Positions 29,306 through 38,738 of a DNA stretch of 64,000 nucleotides are shown here, piece after piece. The position numbers and the translations under genes are program-made. Under the pieces are notes generated by a model. The model had not been told where the DNA came from and made no database searches. It worked only from the letters and a program-made list of their open reading frames with translations. Position 1 is the first letter of the stretch, and the number at the start of each line of letters is the position of its first letter. Source of the DNA: Tabrizicola sp. (GTDB lineage Bacteria; Pseudomonadota; Alphaproteobacteria; Rhodobacterales; Rhodobacteraceae); NCBI RefSeq assembly GCF_016792905.1, contig NZ_JAEULP010000088.1, positions 115,929 to 179,928 on the forward strand, read 5' to 3'.

Positions 29306-29967
29306 CCCTGACCCTGCACCATGCCCCCGACTTCGCCTCGACCATCGTCCGCTTCGCGTTGGAGGAACTGGAGCTGCCCCATACGCTCGCCATCGTCGAC
29401 ATCGAGGGCGGGGCGCTGGCCAGTCCGGAATACCGGCGGGTGAACCCCGTGGGCCTGATCCCGGCGCTGGAAACCGATCATGGCCCGATGTTCGAGACGG
29501 CGGCGATCCTTCTGTGGCTCGTCGACCAGACGGGGCGCCTGGGCCCTGGCCCCAGGGACCCGGACCGCGGCCCCTTCCTGTCCTGGCTCTTCTTCACCTC
29601 GAACGCGCTGCATCAGGCGGCCCTCGCCATGTTCTACCCGCACCGCCCGGCGGGCGAGGCGAACTCCGCCGCCGCCCAGGCCGCCGCGCAGGACCAGATC
29701 ACCGCCCGCCTCGGCCTGATCGAGACGCTGATCGAGACGCAATCCCCGCGCTGGCTGTCACCTGACCACCCCGGCGTACTGGGCTATTACATCGGCATCC
29801 TGGTGCGCTGGCTGATCCTGCTGCCGCCTTCGCCCTACGGCATTGATCTGGCGGACTTCCCGCATCTCCGCGCCGTTCTCGCCGCGCATGAGGCCCGCCC
29901 TGCGGCGCAGCGTGTCGCGGCCTCCGACGGCCTTGGTCCCACTCCTTTCACCAATCCGGGTTCCTGA
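29302..29967 (+). CDS. Glutathione S-transferase family protein (tandem paralogue)
   Basis: 221-residue GST that shares layout with the preceding gene: MTLTLHHAPDFASTIVRFAL, VNPVGLIPALETD and FETAAILLWLVDQTGRLGPG. Common motifs such as the WLFF-(L/T)SN segment and the C-terminal GLG-x-x-PFT show a duplication. Its TGA overlaps the ATG of the serine deaminase gene (TGATG), so three genes seem translationally coupled. Confidence 0.87.
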   Translation: MTLTLHHAPDFASTIVRFALEELELPHTLAIVDIEGGALASPEYRRVNPVGLIPALETDHGPMFETAAILLWLVDQTGRLGPGPRDPDRGPFLSWLFFTSNALHQAALAMFYPHRPAGEANSAAAQAAAQDQITARLGLIETLIETQSPRWLSPDHPGVLGYYIGILVRWLILLPPSPYGIDLADFPHLRAVLAAHEARPAAQRVAASDGLGPTPFTNPGS

Positions 29968-31346
29968 TGTTTCTCTCTGTCTTCGACATGTTCAAGGTCG
30001 GCATCGGCCCGTCGTCCAGCCACACGATGGGTCCGATGGTCGCCGCCGCGCGCTTCCTCGACGGCTTGCGCGCCTCGCCCTTCCATTTCCACGGGCTGAG
30101 GGCGTCGCTGCATGGCTCGCTGGCCTTCACCGGGGTCGGGCATGCCACCGACCGGGCGACGATCCTTGGCCTCGCGGGCTTTGCCCCCGACAGCTATGAC
30201 GCCGACAAGGCCGAGACCGCCCTTGCCCGTATCCGCGAGACGAAGACCATCGAGGCCCCCGGTCTTGGCACCCTCGCCTTCGACCCGTCGAAGGACCTGA
30301 CCTTCGACTATGGCCCTGCCCTGCCCGGCCATGCCAACGGCATGGTCCTGAAGGCGACCGACGCCCAGGGTGACGTGATCCTGGAGGAGACCTACTATTC
30401 CATCGGCGGCGGCTTCGTGCTGACCGAGGCCGAGCTGGCCGAGGCCGGAGGGGCCAAATCGAAGGCCCGGGCCGATGTGCCATATCCGTTTGAATCCGCT
30501 GCGGAAATGCTTGAGATGGCCAGGAAATCCGGCCTTTCCGTCGCGCAGATGAAGCGGGCGAACGAGCTGAAATTCCGCACGGCTGCCGAGCTGGACGCCG
30601 GGATCAACCGCATCTGGCAGGTGATGAACGACTGCATCTCGCGCGGCATGAAGGGCGAAGGTATCCTGCCCGGAGGCCTGAAAGTGCGCCGCCGCGCCAA
30701 GGGCATCCACGACGCGCTTCTGGCCGAACGCGGGCTGAACCTGACGCCGCCGCACACGATCAACGACTGGATGAGCCTCTACGCCATGGCGGTCAACGAG
30801 GAGAACGCCGCCGGCGGCCAGGTCGTCACCGCCCCCACCAACGGGGCCGCAGGGGTTGTCCCCGCCGTCATCCGCTACTGGCTGGACCACGTCCCGGGAG
30901 CCAGCGTCGCGAAGGTCGGCGATTTCCTCCTCACCGCCTCGGCCATCGGCGGCCTTTGCAAGCACAACGCCTCGATCTCCGGCGCCGAATGCGGCTGCCA
31001 GGCGGAGGTGGGCAGCGCCGCCGCGATGGGCGCCGCCGGATTGGCCGCCGTGCTGGGCGGCACCCCCGAACAGGTGGAAAACGCCGCCGAAATCGCGTTG
31101 GAACACCACCTCGGCATGACCTGCGACCCGGTGAAGGGCCTCGTCCAGGTGCCCTGCATCGAACGGAATGGCCTCGGCGCGATCAAGGCGGTCTCCGCCG
31201 CTTCCCTTTCCCTGCGCGGCGATGGCCAGCACCTCGTCTCGCTGGACGTCTGCATCGAGACGATGCGCCAGACCGGCAAGGACATGCACGAGAAATACAA
31301 GGAAACCTCGCTCGGCGGTCTTGCGGTCAACGTGCCGAACTGCTGA
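29967..31346 (+). CDS. sdaA: L-serine ammonia-lyase, iron-sulfur type
   Basis: 459-residue single-chain serine deaminase that converts L-serine to pyruvate and ammonia with a [4Fe-4S] cluster. The beta domain starts [20 protein letters not shown]; the catalytic domain carries [10 protein letters not shown], and the cluster cysteines are in [10 protein letters not shown] and [20 protein letters not shown]. Length is normal for the SdaA type. ATG 29967 shares a base with the GST stop. Confidence 0.93.
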   Translation: MFLSVFDMFKVGIGPSSSHTMGPMVAAARFLDGLRASPFHFHGLRASLHGSLAFTGVGHATDRATILGLAGFAPDSYDADKAETALARIRETKTIEAPGLGTLAFDPSKDLTFDYGPALPGHANGMVLKATDAQGDVILEETYYSIGGGFVLTEAELAEAGGAKSKARADVPYPFESAAEMLEMARKSGLSVAQMKRANELKFRTAAELDAGINRIWQVMNDCISRGMKGEGILPGGLKVRRRAKGIHDALLAERGLNLTPPHTINDWMSLYAMAVNEENAAGGQVVTAPTNGAAGVVPAVIRYWLDHVPGASVAKVGDFLLTASAIGGLCKHNASISGAECGCQAEVGSAAAMGAAGLAAVLGGTPEQVENAAEIALEHHLGMTCDPVKGLVQVPCIERNGLGAIKAVSAASLSLRGDGQHLVSLDVCIETMRQTGKDMHEKYKETSLGGLAVNVPNC

Positions 31347-31363
31347 CGCCAAGCCCTTTCACA

Positions 31364-31440
31364 TTTGCCCAAGTATCCCACGGGGGTTTGGGGGTGTGAA
31401 CCCCCCAAGACCCGAGGAGGAGGGCGAAGTCCCGACGACG
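31364..31440. repeat. Dispersed intergenic motif, copy B, with G/C stem-loop after sdaA
   Basis: TTTGCCCAAGTATCCCACGG is followed by TTGGGGGT-GTGA-ACCCCCCAA, a hairpin with one bulge. It sits just after sdaA and could serve as its 3' end. The first part resembles copies at 16827 and 39526. Confidence 0.5.
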
Positions 31441-31544
31441 AGACAAAGGACTTGCGCGTCAGCGCTCAACTAGAAAACCGCCCCAACCCCCGCGATGTCG
31501 CTTTCAGGCAGGCGACCCGCGCAACCACCGGCTAGGCAACCCTC

Positions 31545-32483
31545 ATGACCCGCGACACGACCCTCCAGGGCGTCATCCTGATGCTCGCCTTCTGCGTGAT
31601 CGCACCGCTTCTGGACGTGGGCGCCAAGCTTGCGGCCCAGAACGGAATCCCCGTCGGCCAGATCACCGCCGCCCGCTTCGTGGTGCAGACCGCGCTGATG
31701 CTGCCGGTCGTCCTGCTCATGCGGCTTTCCATGGCGCTCTCGGGCAAGGCGCTCGCCTACACCGCGCTGCGCGCGCTCCTTCTCATCGTCTCGACCTTCG
31801 CCTTCGTCTCCGGCATCCAGGTCATGCCGCTCGCCGATGCCCTCGCCATCGTCTTCGTCGAGCCGTTCATCCTGCTGATTCTCGGCCATTTCCTGTTCGG
31901 CGACCAGGTCGGCCCGCGCCGCATCGCCGCCTGCGCCGTGGGCTTCGTCGGCGTGCTTCTCGTCATCCAGCCCTCGCTCGCCGCCTTCGGCCTCGTGGCA
32001 CTCTGGCCGCTCGCCACCGCCGTCCTCTTCGCGCTCTACATGCTGGTCACGCGCGGGATTTCGACGTGGATGCACCCCGTCACCATGCAGTTCCACACCT
32101 CCTGGACCGGGCTCCTCCTCTGCATGCCGGTGATGCTCCTCGCCGACGGTTCCGGCATCCCCGCGCTTGATCCGGTCTGGCCCATGGGCTGGAACTGGCT
32201 CTGGCTCTTCATGGTCGGCTTCTTCGCCGCCGTCAGCCACATGTGCATGACCTACGCGCTGAAATTCGCCACAGCCTCCGCGCTGGCCCCCCTGCACTAC
32301 CTGGAGATCGTCACCGCCGTCACCCTCGGCTACCTGATCTTCAACGACTTCCCGAACGCCATGACCTTCGCAGGCATGGCGATCATCGTCGCCTCGGGCC
32401 TCTACATCATCCACCGCGAACGGCTGTCCGCGAAGGCCAAGGCGCGTGAGCCGCAGATCAGCCTGCTGCCAGAAGAGCCCTGA
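31545..32483 (+). CDS. DMT superfamily (EamA-type) transporter
   Basis: 312-residue inner-membrane protein with about ten hydrophobic segments in two EamA repeats, for example VILMLAFCVIAPLLDVGAKL at the start and FAGMAIIVASGLYIIHRERL at the end. The repeat end ALADALAIVFVEPFI-like core (PLADALAIVFVEPF) is typical. Exported substrate is unknown. Its last 26 bases overlap the convergent thiamine pyrophosphokinase gene. Confidence 0.88.
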   Translation: MTRDTTLQGVILMLAFCVIAPLLDVGAKLAAQNGIPVGQITAARFVVQTALMLPVVLLMRLSMALSGKALAYTALRALLLIVSTFAFVSGIQVMPLADALAIVFVEPFILLILGHFLFGDQVGPRRIAACAVGFVGVLLVIQPSLAAFGLVALWPLATAVLFALYMLVTRGISTWMHPVTMQFHTSWTGLLLCMPVMLLADGSGIPALDPVWPMGWNWLWLFMVGFFAAVSHMCMTYALKFATASALAPLHYLEIVTAVTLGYLIFNDFPNAMTFAGMAIIVASGLYIIHRERLSAKAKAREPQISLLPEEP

Positions 32484-33126
32484 TCGCCGCGTCCAGCCGC
32501 CGCCTGGGCAGGATCACCAGCATCCCCCGCCGGTCGAACTCCAGCACGACCTGCCGCGCCCTGACCCGGTTCGAGGTGCCGATCATCCCGTCCGGCGCGA
32601 AGCTGATCCCGGCAATCGGCCATTCCAGCCCCGCGCTGCGACCCGTCACCGGCGCCATCGGGAACAGCGACAAGGGCTCACCCGGCCCCAGCGCCAGCTC
32701 CAGCCGCGACGGGGCGGCAAAGGCCAGGTCCTTTGGCCCGATCAGGATGCAGCGCCGCTCTGCCCGCGTGATCAGCGTCGCCATCGCCGCAAGCCCGTGG
32801 TCCATCCGCGCGCCGGCAAAGCCCAGCGCCAGCACCAGCGGCGCCTCGATCAGCCGCAGCGCCTTGTCGAAGTCGGTGGTCGCCTGTTCCGCGACAAGAT
32901 GCTGGCGCTCGACGGGAATCCGCGCCCGCGCCGCGGTCGAGATCGAATCCATGTCGCCGATCACGGCTTCGGGCATGGCACCCAGGTTCAGCAGGCGATC
33001 CGCCCCGCTGTCCGCCGCCACCGGCACCGGGGCCCGCTTCAGGGCAAGTGCCAGATCGCGCGCAGAAAATGGGCCCCCGCCCGCCAGCGTTACACCTTGG
33101 GTTGACTGGACAATCGGCAAATTCAT
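32458..33126 (-). CDS. Thiamine diphosphokinase
   Basis: 222-residue enzyme that makes thiamine diphosphate from thiamine and ATP. The N-terminal catalytic domain has ADSGADRLLNLGAMPEAVIG followed by DMDS, and TTDFDKALRL; GARMDHGLAA follows. The C-terminal beta domain holds GISFAPDGMIGTSN. The ATG at 33126 begins MNLPIVQS; codons further upstream are not conserved-looking. No TPP riboswitch-like sequence is seen in the upstream 137-base divergent spacer. Confidence 0.87.
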   Translation of the reverse strand: MNLPIVQSTQGVTLAGGGPFSARDLALALKRAPVPVAADSGADRLLNLGAMPEAVIGDMDSISTAARARIPVERQHLVAEQATTDFDKALRLIEAPLVLALGFAGARMDHGLAAMATLITRAERRCILIGPKDLAFAAPSRLELALGPGEPLSLFPMAPVTGRSAGLEWPIAGISFAPDGMIGTSNRVRARQVVLEFDRRGMLVILPRRRLDAAIRALLAAG

Positions 33127-33263
33127 GTAAGACTGTATCCAATTAAGGCAGGATTCCCGGGGTCCGGCCACAATCAATCCATCAAATTACCCCCGTCTGT
33201 CCATGCAATAGGACGGTCGCAGGGTAGTATGGCGCGACGAGCAAGGCGAAAGGCTGTCCAGTC

Positions 33264-35510
33264 ATGACCAGTGAAAGCAAGATCCTGACCGTGTCCTACG
33301 GCACATTCAGCTGCACGCTGGAAGGGTTCGACAATCCCTTCGACACGATGAAGGCCATCGCCGAATATTTCCGCGACCTCGCCGCGCAGGACCGCCACTT
33401 CGGCGCCGAACCGCCGCCGCCCGACGCCGCCATGCTGCACCGCCTGGCCGAGCGTGAGGTCTCGCGCCTGGCCGCCAGCAAGGCCGACGACAGCGCGCGC
33501 CTGCATGCCCCGGCCGAGGCTGCCGTCGCCGAAGGTCCGGTCGCGCCCCGCATCCAGATCAACCCGGTCAACCGCCGTCCGGCGCATCCCCCGGTCGAAC
33601 CCGCCGCACCGGCCGAGGACGACGTCTCGGCTCCGGAACCCTCGCTGCAGGACGTGATCCCCGATGGCGTCGCTGCCAAGCTCGCCCGCATCCGCCGGTC
33701 GGTCAGCCCCGCCGTGCCGGAAGCGGCGGCCTCGTTCACGCGTTTCGCCGCCGATCCGGACCTTCAGGGCGAAGACCTGAGCCCGCCGCTGCCCGAGGTC
33801 GCCGAGGCCGTGCCTGACGATGCCGACTTGGGTATCGCCGCTGCCGAGGTGCAAGCCGACGCGCCTGCCGAAGAACCGACCCCGGCAGAGGCCGCCGATT
33901 CTGTCGCTGCGCGCCTCGGCGCCCTGATCGCCAGCGACGTGACCACGGCCTATGACGAGGAAGAGCCCGCCGTTGCCCCCGCCGCGGATTGGGCCGAGGA
34001 AACCATCGCCGAGGAGGCAGCGCCCTTCGTCGAGGTCGAGGCCGATTTCGTCGCCGAGGCGGAACTGCCCGAAGCGGTCGCCGTTGAACTGACCTCACCC
34101 GAAGACCTCGATCTGGCCAGCCAGGAAGATGATCTGGCGCTCTTGGCCGAACTGGATGGCATCGCGCAGGACGAAGCCCGGATCGCCGCCCTCCCGGACG
34201 ACGTCCTGCCCGAAGACCTGCCGGTCGAGATCGACCTGGCCGAGGCCATGCAGCAGGATCCGCTTCCCGAGGCCGTCGCCGCCGATATGTCCGTTGACGC
34301 GCTTCCCGAAGCTTCGGAGGCGGTAGCCGAGCCTGTGGCAGCGGCGGAGGTACTTGCCGAAGCGACCGAGGCGCTGGCCGAGGTCGAAGTCCCCGCAGAA
34401 GCGGCCGTCGAACCCGAGGCCGAACCCGTTGCCGAACCCGAGGAACCTGCCCCGCCGGTCAGCAAGGCCGGGTCGCGGGCGCGGCGCGTCAATTCGCGCG
34501 TGGTCCGTATCCATCCCGACGATGCCGCGCTCGACCCCGAGGGCAACATCGACCTTGGCGCGACCCGGGTGCTGGCCTCTGCCAACGAATCCGATGAAAT
34601 CTCCCGCCTGATGCAACAGGCCGAAGAGGTCATGGCCGAGGACGAGAACCGCCGCCGTCACGAAGCGCTGTCGCGCCTCAAGGCCGCCGTTGCCGCGACC
34701 GAAGCCGACCGCGCCGATCTCGACTACGAGGCGCCGAAGGTGGAGGCGAACCTCGACCCCTACCGCGACGACCTGGCCGAAGCGATCCAGCCCGACAACA
34801 TGCCCGAGCCTCCCGCCGCGCCCGAGGTCAAGCCGCGCCGCAAGTCGATGACGATCCGTCCGGCGGCAGAACCGCGTCCGGGCACCATCCGCCCCGGCAT
34901 GATCAGCCCACCGCCGCTGGTGCTGGTCTCGGAGCAGCGGATCGACCGCGTGCCCTCGCCCGGCGCCGCCCCAGCCCCGGTGCCCGCTGCCGCGCCGTCA
35001 AAGGCGCCTGTCATGCCCGGCATCAGCCCCTCGCTGCCCGAAGGACAGCCGATGGTTGCGCTTCGCACCGGCCGCCTCTCCGGCGCGATCGGGGCCGGGG
35101 CTGCCGTCGCCGCCTCGGGCATGCCGGTGCGGAACGTCGTTCTGGACAAACCCTCCTTCGGCATCGCCACCGAGGCCGAGGAAGATGAGGAGCTGGCCGA
35201 AGACAGCAAGGAGATCGACGAGCGGGGCTTCGCCAGCTTCGCCGAAACGGTTGGCGCGAAGTCGATGGCCGAGATGCTGGAAGCCGCCGCCGCCTATGCC
35301 ACCTGCGTCGAGAACCGCAGCCAGTTCACCCGCCCGCAACTGATGCGGCGGATGATGGCCTCGGCCGGCACCAAGACGGTCAGCCGCGAGGATGGCTTGC
35401 GCAGCTTCGGCACGCTCCTGCGCACCGGCCGGATCGAGAAGGTGACGCGGGGCCACTACAGCCTGGCCGACACTTCGCCCTACCTGGCCGAGGCCCGGCG
35501 CCTGTCCTGA
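33264..35510 (+). CDS. Large acidic, mostly disordered conserved protein
   Basis: 748-residue protein that I cannot assign. The first 50 residues look folded (ILTVSYGTFSCTLEGFDNPF). Residues about 80-620 are Ala/Glu/Pro-rich, strongly acidic and probably disordered, with repeated AEAxAEPxAE-like blocks. The last 100 residues again look folded (FASFAETVGAKSMAEMLEAA, SRSQFTRPQL-like ENRSQFTRPQLMRRM, and GTLLRTGRIEKVTRGHYSL). No signal peptide or membrane helix is seen. A strong terminator follows 31 bases later, so it is probably monocistronic. Confidence 0.82.
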   Translation: MTSESKILTVSYGTFSCTLEGFDNPFDTMKAIAEYFRDLAAQDRHFGAEPPPPDAAMLHRLAEREVSRLAASKADDSARLHAPAEAAVAEGPVAPRIQINPVNRRPAHPPVEPAAPAEDDVSAPEPSLQDVIPDGVAAKLARIRRSVSPAVPEAAASFTRFAADPDLQGEDLSPPLPEVAEAVPDDADLGIAAAEVQADAPAEEPTPAEAADSVAARLGALIASDVTTAYDEEEPAVAPAADWAEETIAEEAAPFVEVEADFVAEAELPEAVAVELTSPEDLDLASQEDDLALLAELDGIAQDEARIAALPDDVLPEDLPVEIDLAEAMQQDPLPEAVAADMSVDALPEASEAVAEPVAAAEVLAEATEALAEVEVPAEAAVEPEAEPVAEPEEPAPPVSKAGSRARRVNSRVVRIHPDDAALDPEGNIDLGATRVLASANESDEISRLMQQAEEVMAEDENRRRHEALSRLKAAVAATEADRADLDYEAPKVEANLDPYRDDLAEAIQPDNMPEPPAAPEVKPRRKSMTIRPAAEPRPGTIRPGMISPPPLVLVSEQRIDRVPSPGAAPAPVPAAAPSKAPVMPGISPSLPEGQPMVALRTGRLSGAIGAGAAVAASGMPVRNVVLDKPSFGIATEAEEDEELAEDSKEIDERGFASFAETVGAKSMAEMLEAAAAYATCVENRSQFTRPQLMRRMMASAGTKTVSREDGLRSFGTLLRTGRIEKVTRGHYSLADTSPYLAEARRLS

Positions 35511-35537
35511 GGATTCAGCAAGCCCTTTTCAGCAAGT

Positions 35538-35783
35538 TCAGACGGACGGGTCCTGCCCGTCCGTCTTTCCTGCATCCGGCTCCGGCTGGCCGATGCCCCG
35601 GAAGATGAAGCGGAACGGCAGCGCCCAAAGGAACCCCAGCCCGACATAGATCGCCAGCTCCAGAAGGAAGGGCGGCCGCTCGATCAGGTCAACCAGCGTC
35701 ACGGCCGCCACCACATAGACCGGCAGCCCGACCAGCAGGATCACCAGCGCCCAGCGCCTGCGGGCCTTGTAGCCTAGCGCCAT
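35538..35783 (-). CDS. DUF2842 family membrane protein
   Basis: 81-residue protein with two membrane helices (WALVILLVGLPVYVVAAVTL and LLELAIYVGLGFLWALPFRF) and a basic N-terminus, matching the DUF2842 pattern of Alphaproteobacteria. Function is unknown. Its final codons lie inside the terminator stem of the convergent upstream gene. Confidence 0.82.
   Translation of the reverse strand: MALGYKARRRWALVILLVGLPVYVVAAVTLVDLIERPPFLLELAIYVGLGFLWALPFRFIFRGIGQPEPDAGKTDGQDPSV
35541..35568 (+). terminator. Intrinsic terminator of the large acidic protein gene
   Basis: A perfect 10-base stem GACGGACGGG/CCCGTCCGTC (35541-35550 with 35556-35565), loop TCCTG, then TTT. It overlaps the last codons of DUF2842 on the other strand. 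Confidence 0.78.
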
Positions 35784-35841
35784 GTCCGTCCCCCGAACCC
35801 GACCCTCGCGAAGAGAAGGCGAAGCCGCACGATGAGCCCCT

Positions 35842-37134
35842 TCAATCCGCGAACGGGTCCGTCACAAGGATCGTATCGTCGCGCTCGGGCGAGGTCGACA
35901 GAAGCGCCACCGGGCACTGGATCAGCTCCTCGATCCGGCGGACATACTTGATCGCCGCCCCCGGCAGTTCGGCCCAGGACCGCGCCCCGGCTGTCGTCTC
36001 CGACCAGCCTTCCAGCTCTTCATAGACCGGCGTGCAGCGCGCCTGCTCATCAGCGGCGATCGGCAGATAGTCCATCCGCTTGCCGTCCAGCTCGTAGGCC
36101 ACGCAGATCTTCAGCCGCTTGAACCCGTCCAGCACATCGAGCTTGGTCAGCGCGATCCCCGAGACGCCGCTCGTCGCGCAGGTCTGCCGCACCAGCACCG
36201 CATCGAACCAGCCGCAGCGCCGCTTGCGCCCCGTCACCGTGCCGAACTCATGCCCGCGTTCGCCCAGCCGCTCACCGTCCGCATCATGCAGTTCCGCCGG
36301 GAACGGCCCTTCACCCACCCGTGTCGTGTAGGCCTTGACGATCCCCAGCACGAAGTCGATGGCCGTCGGCCCCACCCCCGTCCCGGTTGCCGCCTGCCCG
36401 GCGATGGTGTTGGACGATGTGACATAGGGATAGGTCCCGTAGTCGATGTCCAGAAGCGACCCCTGCGCCCCCTCGAACAGGATGCGCTTGCCCGCCCGCC
36501 GCGCTTCGGTCAGCACTTTCCAGACCGGCCCGGCATAGGGCTTCAGCTTCGGTGCAATCTCCAGCAGTTGCGCCTTCAGCGCCGCCGGATCGACCGGCTC
36601 CAGCCCGAGGCCCGCCCGCAGCGCGTTGTGATGCGTGAGCAACCGCCCGATCCGCGTGTCCAGCGTCGCCGCGTCGAACAGGTCCGCCACCCGGATCGCC
36701 CGGCGACCGACCTTGTCCTCATAGGCCGGGCCGATGCCCCGCCCCGTGGTCCCGATCTTCGCGACCGAAGTCTGCGCCTCTCGCCCCCGGTCCAGCTCGC
36801 CATGGATCGGCAGGATCAGCGAGGCATTCTCGGCCAGCATCAGGTTTTCGGGGCTGATCTCCACCCCCTGCCCGCGCAGCTTCTCGATCTCGGCCACGAG
36901 ATGCCAGGGATCGACCACCACGCCGTTGCCGATGACCGACAGCTTGCCACCGCGCACGATGCCGGACGGCAAGAGCGACAGCTTGTAGACCGTGTTGCCG
37001 ATGACCAGCGTATGGCCCGCATTGTGCCCGCCCTGGAACCGCGCGATCACGTCGGCCCGTTCGGACAGCCAGTCGACCAGCTTGCCCTTGCCCTCATCGC
37101 CCCACTGGGCACCCACCACGACGACGTTGGCCAT
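35842..37134 (-). CDS. purA: Adenylosuccinate synthetase
   Basis: 430-residue enzyme joining IMP and aspartate with GTP in AMP synthesis. The N-terminal loop [37 protein letters not shown] and the C-terminal [15 protein letters not shown] are classic PurA motifs. ATG 37134 is chosen because GGGGAAG lies upstream at good spacing; an ATG at 37140 would add two residues. The gene is monocistronic in appearance. Confidence 0.95.
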   Translation of the reverse strand: MANVVVVGAQWGDEGKGKLVDWLSERADVIARFQGGHNAGHTLVIGNTVYKLSLLPSGIVRGGKLSVIGNGVVVDPWHLVAEIEKLRGQGVEISPENLMLAENASLILPIHGELDRGREAQTSVAKIGTTGRGIGPAYEDKVGRRAIRVADLFDAATLDTRIGRLLTHHNALRAGLGLEPVDPAALKAQLLEIAPKLKPYAGPVWKVLTEARRAGKRILFEGAQGSLLDIDYGTYPYVTSSNTIAGQAATGTGVGPTAIDFVLGIVKAYTTRVGEGPFPAELHDADGERLGERGHEFGTVTGRKRRCGWFDAVLVRQTCATSGVSGIALTKLDVLDGFKRLKICVAYELDGKRMDYLPIAADEQARCTPVYEELEGWSETTAGARSWAELPGAAIKYVRRIEELIQCPVALLSTSPERDDTILVTDPFAD

Positions 37135-37260
37135 GCGCACTTCCCCGAGTCGAGTTCAAAACCACGCGGGGTATAGCGGCACGCGGGATGGGGGGAAACC
37201 CTGCAATTGCGCGCCCGCAACTGTCATGCAAACGTCATGCAATTGAAATAGGCGAGGCCC

Positions 37261-37674
37261 ATGGACGACATCATCCTCTACCACAACCCCGCCTGCGGCA
37301 CCTCGCGCAACACTCTCGCCCTGATCCGTGCCGCCGGGATCGAGCCCGTGATCATCGAATACCTGAAGACCCCACCCTCGCGTCAGGACATCCGGGCGCT
37401 GGCGCTGGCGAGCGGCCAGCCGCTACGCGCCCTGCTGCGCGAGAAGGATACGCCCTACGCCGCACTTGGCCTCTCCGACCCCGGCCTGACCGACGACCAG
37501 CTTCTCGACGCGATCGAGGCGCATCCGATCCTCTTGAACCGGCCCATCGTCGTCACGCCCAACGGCACCCGCCTCTGCCGCCCGTCCGAGGCCGTGCTGC
37601 CCCTCCTGCCGCCGATGACGGGGCGGTTTACCAAGGAAGACGGCGAGGTCATCGACCTTTCCGTCCGGACATGA
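37261..37674 (+). CDS. arsC: Arsenate reductase (ArsC, glutaredoxin-coupled type)
   Basis: 137-residue thioredoxin-fold protein with the catalytic Cys in HNPACGTSRNTL, and Arg in NRPIVVTP and LCRPSE, the pattern of plasmid R773-type ArsC that reduces arsenate with glutathione/glutaredoxin. It overlaps the following aquaporin-like gene by 4 bases. No arsR-like regulator or arsB/acr3 pump is adjacent. Confidence 0.9.
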   Translation: MDDIILYHNPACGTSRNTLALIRAAGIEPVIIEYLKTPPSRQDIRALALASGQPLRALLREKDTPYAALGLSDPGLTDDQLLDAIEAHPILLNRPIVVTPNGTRLCRPSEAVLPLLPPMTGRFTKEDGEVIDLSVRT

Positions 37675-38339
37675 CCCCGCGCGCCCTTGTTGCCGAGGCG
37701 CTGGGGACCGCACTTCTGGTCGCCACGGTGATCGGCTCGGGCGTCATGGCCGACCGGCTGTCCGGCGGGTCGGTGGCGCTGGCACTCCTCGCAAACACGC
37801 TGGCGACCGGGGCGATCCTTGTTGTCCTGATCACCACTCTCGGCCCGCTGTCCGGCGCGCATTTCAACCCGGTCGTCAGTCTGGTCATGGCGCTTCGCCG
37901 CAACCTGCCCTGGCGCCGCCTGGCCCCCTATGTTGCGGCCCAGATAGCAGGCGGGGCCGCCGGGGCGATCCTTGCCAACCTGATGTTCGACCTTGCCCCT
38001 GTCACGCTTTCCGACACTGCCCGGGGCGGGACCGGCCAGCTGATCTCCGAGTCCGTCGCGACCTTTACCCTGATCGGCGCCATTCTCGGCGGCCTGGCCT
38101 TTGCGCCGCAGGCGATCCCCTGGCTTGTCGGCCTGACGATCACCTCGGCCTACTGGTTCACCGCCTCGACCTCCTTCGCCAACCCGGCCGTGACGCTGGC
38201 CAGGTCCCTTTCGGACAGCTTCGCCGGAATCGCCCCCGCTTCGACCCCCGGTTTCATCATCGCGCAACTGGCCGGAGCGCTGGTCGGTACCGCGCTCTGG
38301 GGCTGGCTGTTTGCCGTTCCCCGGCCGGACCCGGCTTAG
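37671..38339 (+). CDS. MIP-family aquaporin/aquaglyceroporin (AqpS-like)
   Basis: 222-residue membrane channel with six hydrophobic segments and the two half-helix motifs HFNPVVSL (NPV in place of NPA) and FANPAVTLAR. The narrow-pore Arg after the second NPA is kept. Direct coupling to arsC (ATGA) matches the aqpS-arsC pairing known from Sinorhizobium meliloti, where the channel releases arsenite made by ArsC. That role here is inferred from context and family knowledge. Confidence 0.85.
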   Translation: MTPRALVAEALGTALLVATVIGSGVMADRLSGGSVALALLANTLATGAILVVLITTLGPLSGAHFNPVVSLVMALRRNLPWRRLAPYVAAQIAGGAAGAILANLMFDLAPVTLSDTARGGTGQLISESVATFTLIGAILGGLAFAPQAIPWLVGLTITSAYWFTASTSFANPAVTLARSLSDSFAGIAPASTPGFIIAQLAGALVGTALWGWLFAVPRPDPA

Positions 38340-38662
38340 AGATGAAGCCGCGGCATGCGTCCGCCCGATTGCAAGGTGACCACGACGCCAGCGACCACGA
38401 AGATCGCCAGCAGCCCGACGAGAAGCCACAGAAGCCCGCGCGGACACCGCCCGGTCGCCAGCATTGCGCCACCCATCGCCACCAGCACAGCCCCGGTCAC
38501 CATAAGCCAGAGGACAGACAGGCCCGCCCCATCCGGCGTGATCCGCCAGCGCAGGACGCCGCTGAACAGATGCACCCCGGTCCAACCAAGCGCCGCCCCG
38601 CCGAGCAGGAAGACCAGCCCCCCGATCCGCATCCGTGACGCCGTCGCCGCGTCCGTCGCCAT
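38336..38662 (-). CDS. Hypothetical small membrane protein
   Basis: 108-residue protein with three hydrophobic segments (IGGLVFLLGGAALGWTGVHL, LWLMVTGAVLVAMGGAMLA, LLWLLVGLLAIFVVAGVVVT). No family recognised. ATG 38662 begins MATDAATASRMRIGG. Its end overlaps the convergent aquaporin by 4 bases. Confidence 0.68.
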   Translation of the reverse strand: MATDAATASRMRIGGLVFLLGGAALGWTGVHLFSGVLRWRITPDGAGLSVLWLMVTGAVLVAMGGAMLATGRCPRGLLWLLVGLLAIFVVAGVVVTLQSGGRMPRLHL

Positions 38663-38738
38663 TCCCCGCCCTTTCACTTGGCCTTCGCACACCGCTCAGG
38701 CTAGCATGGCCCGACCGTGATCCCAAAAGGACAAGCAG

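Noticed and set aside
33127-33263. Possible TPP riboswitch upstream of thiamine diphosphokinase
   Set aside because: The conserved CTGAGA and ACCTGA-type core was not found on the minus strand of the spacer.
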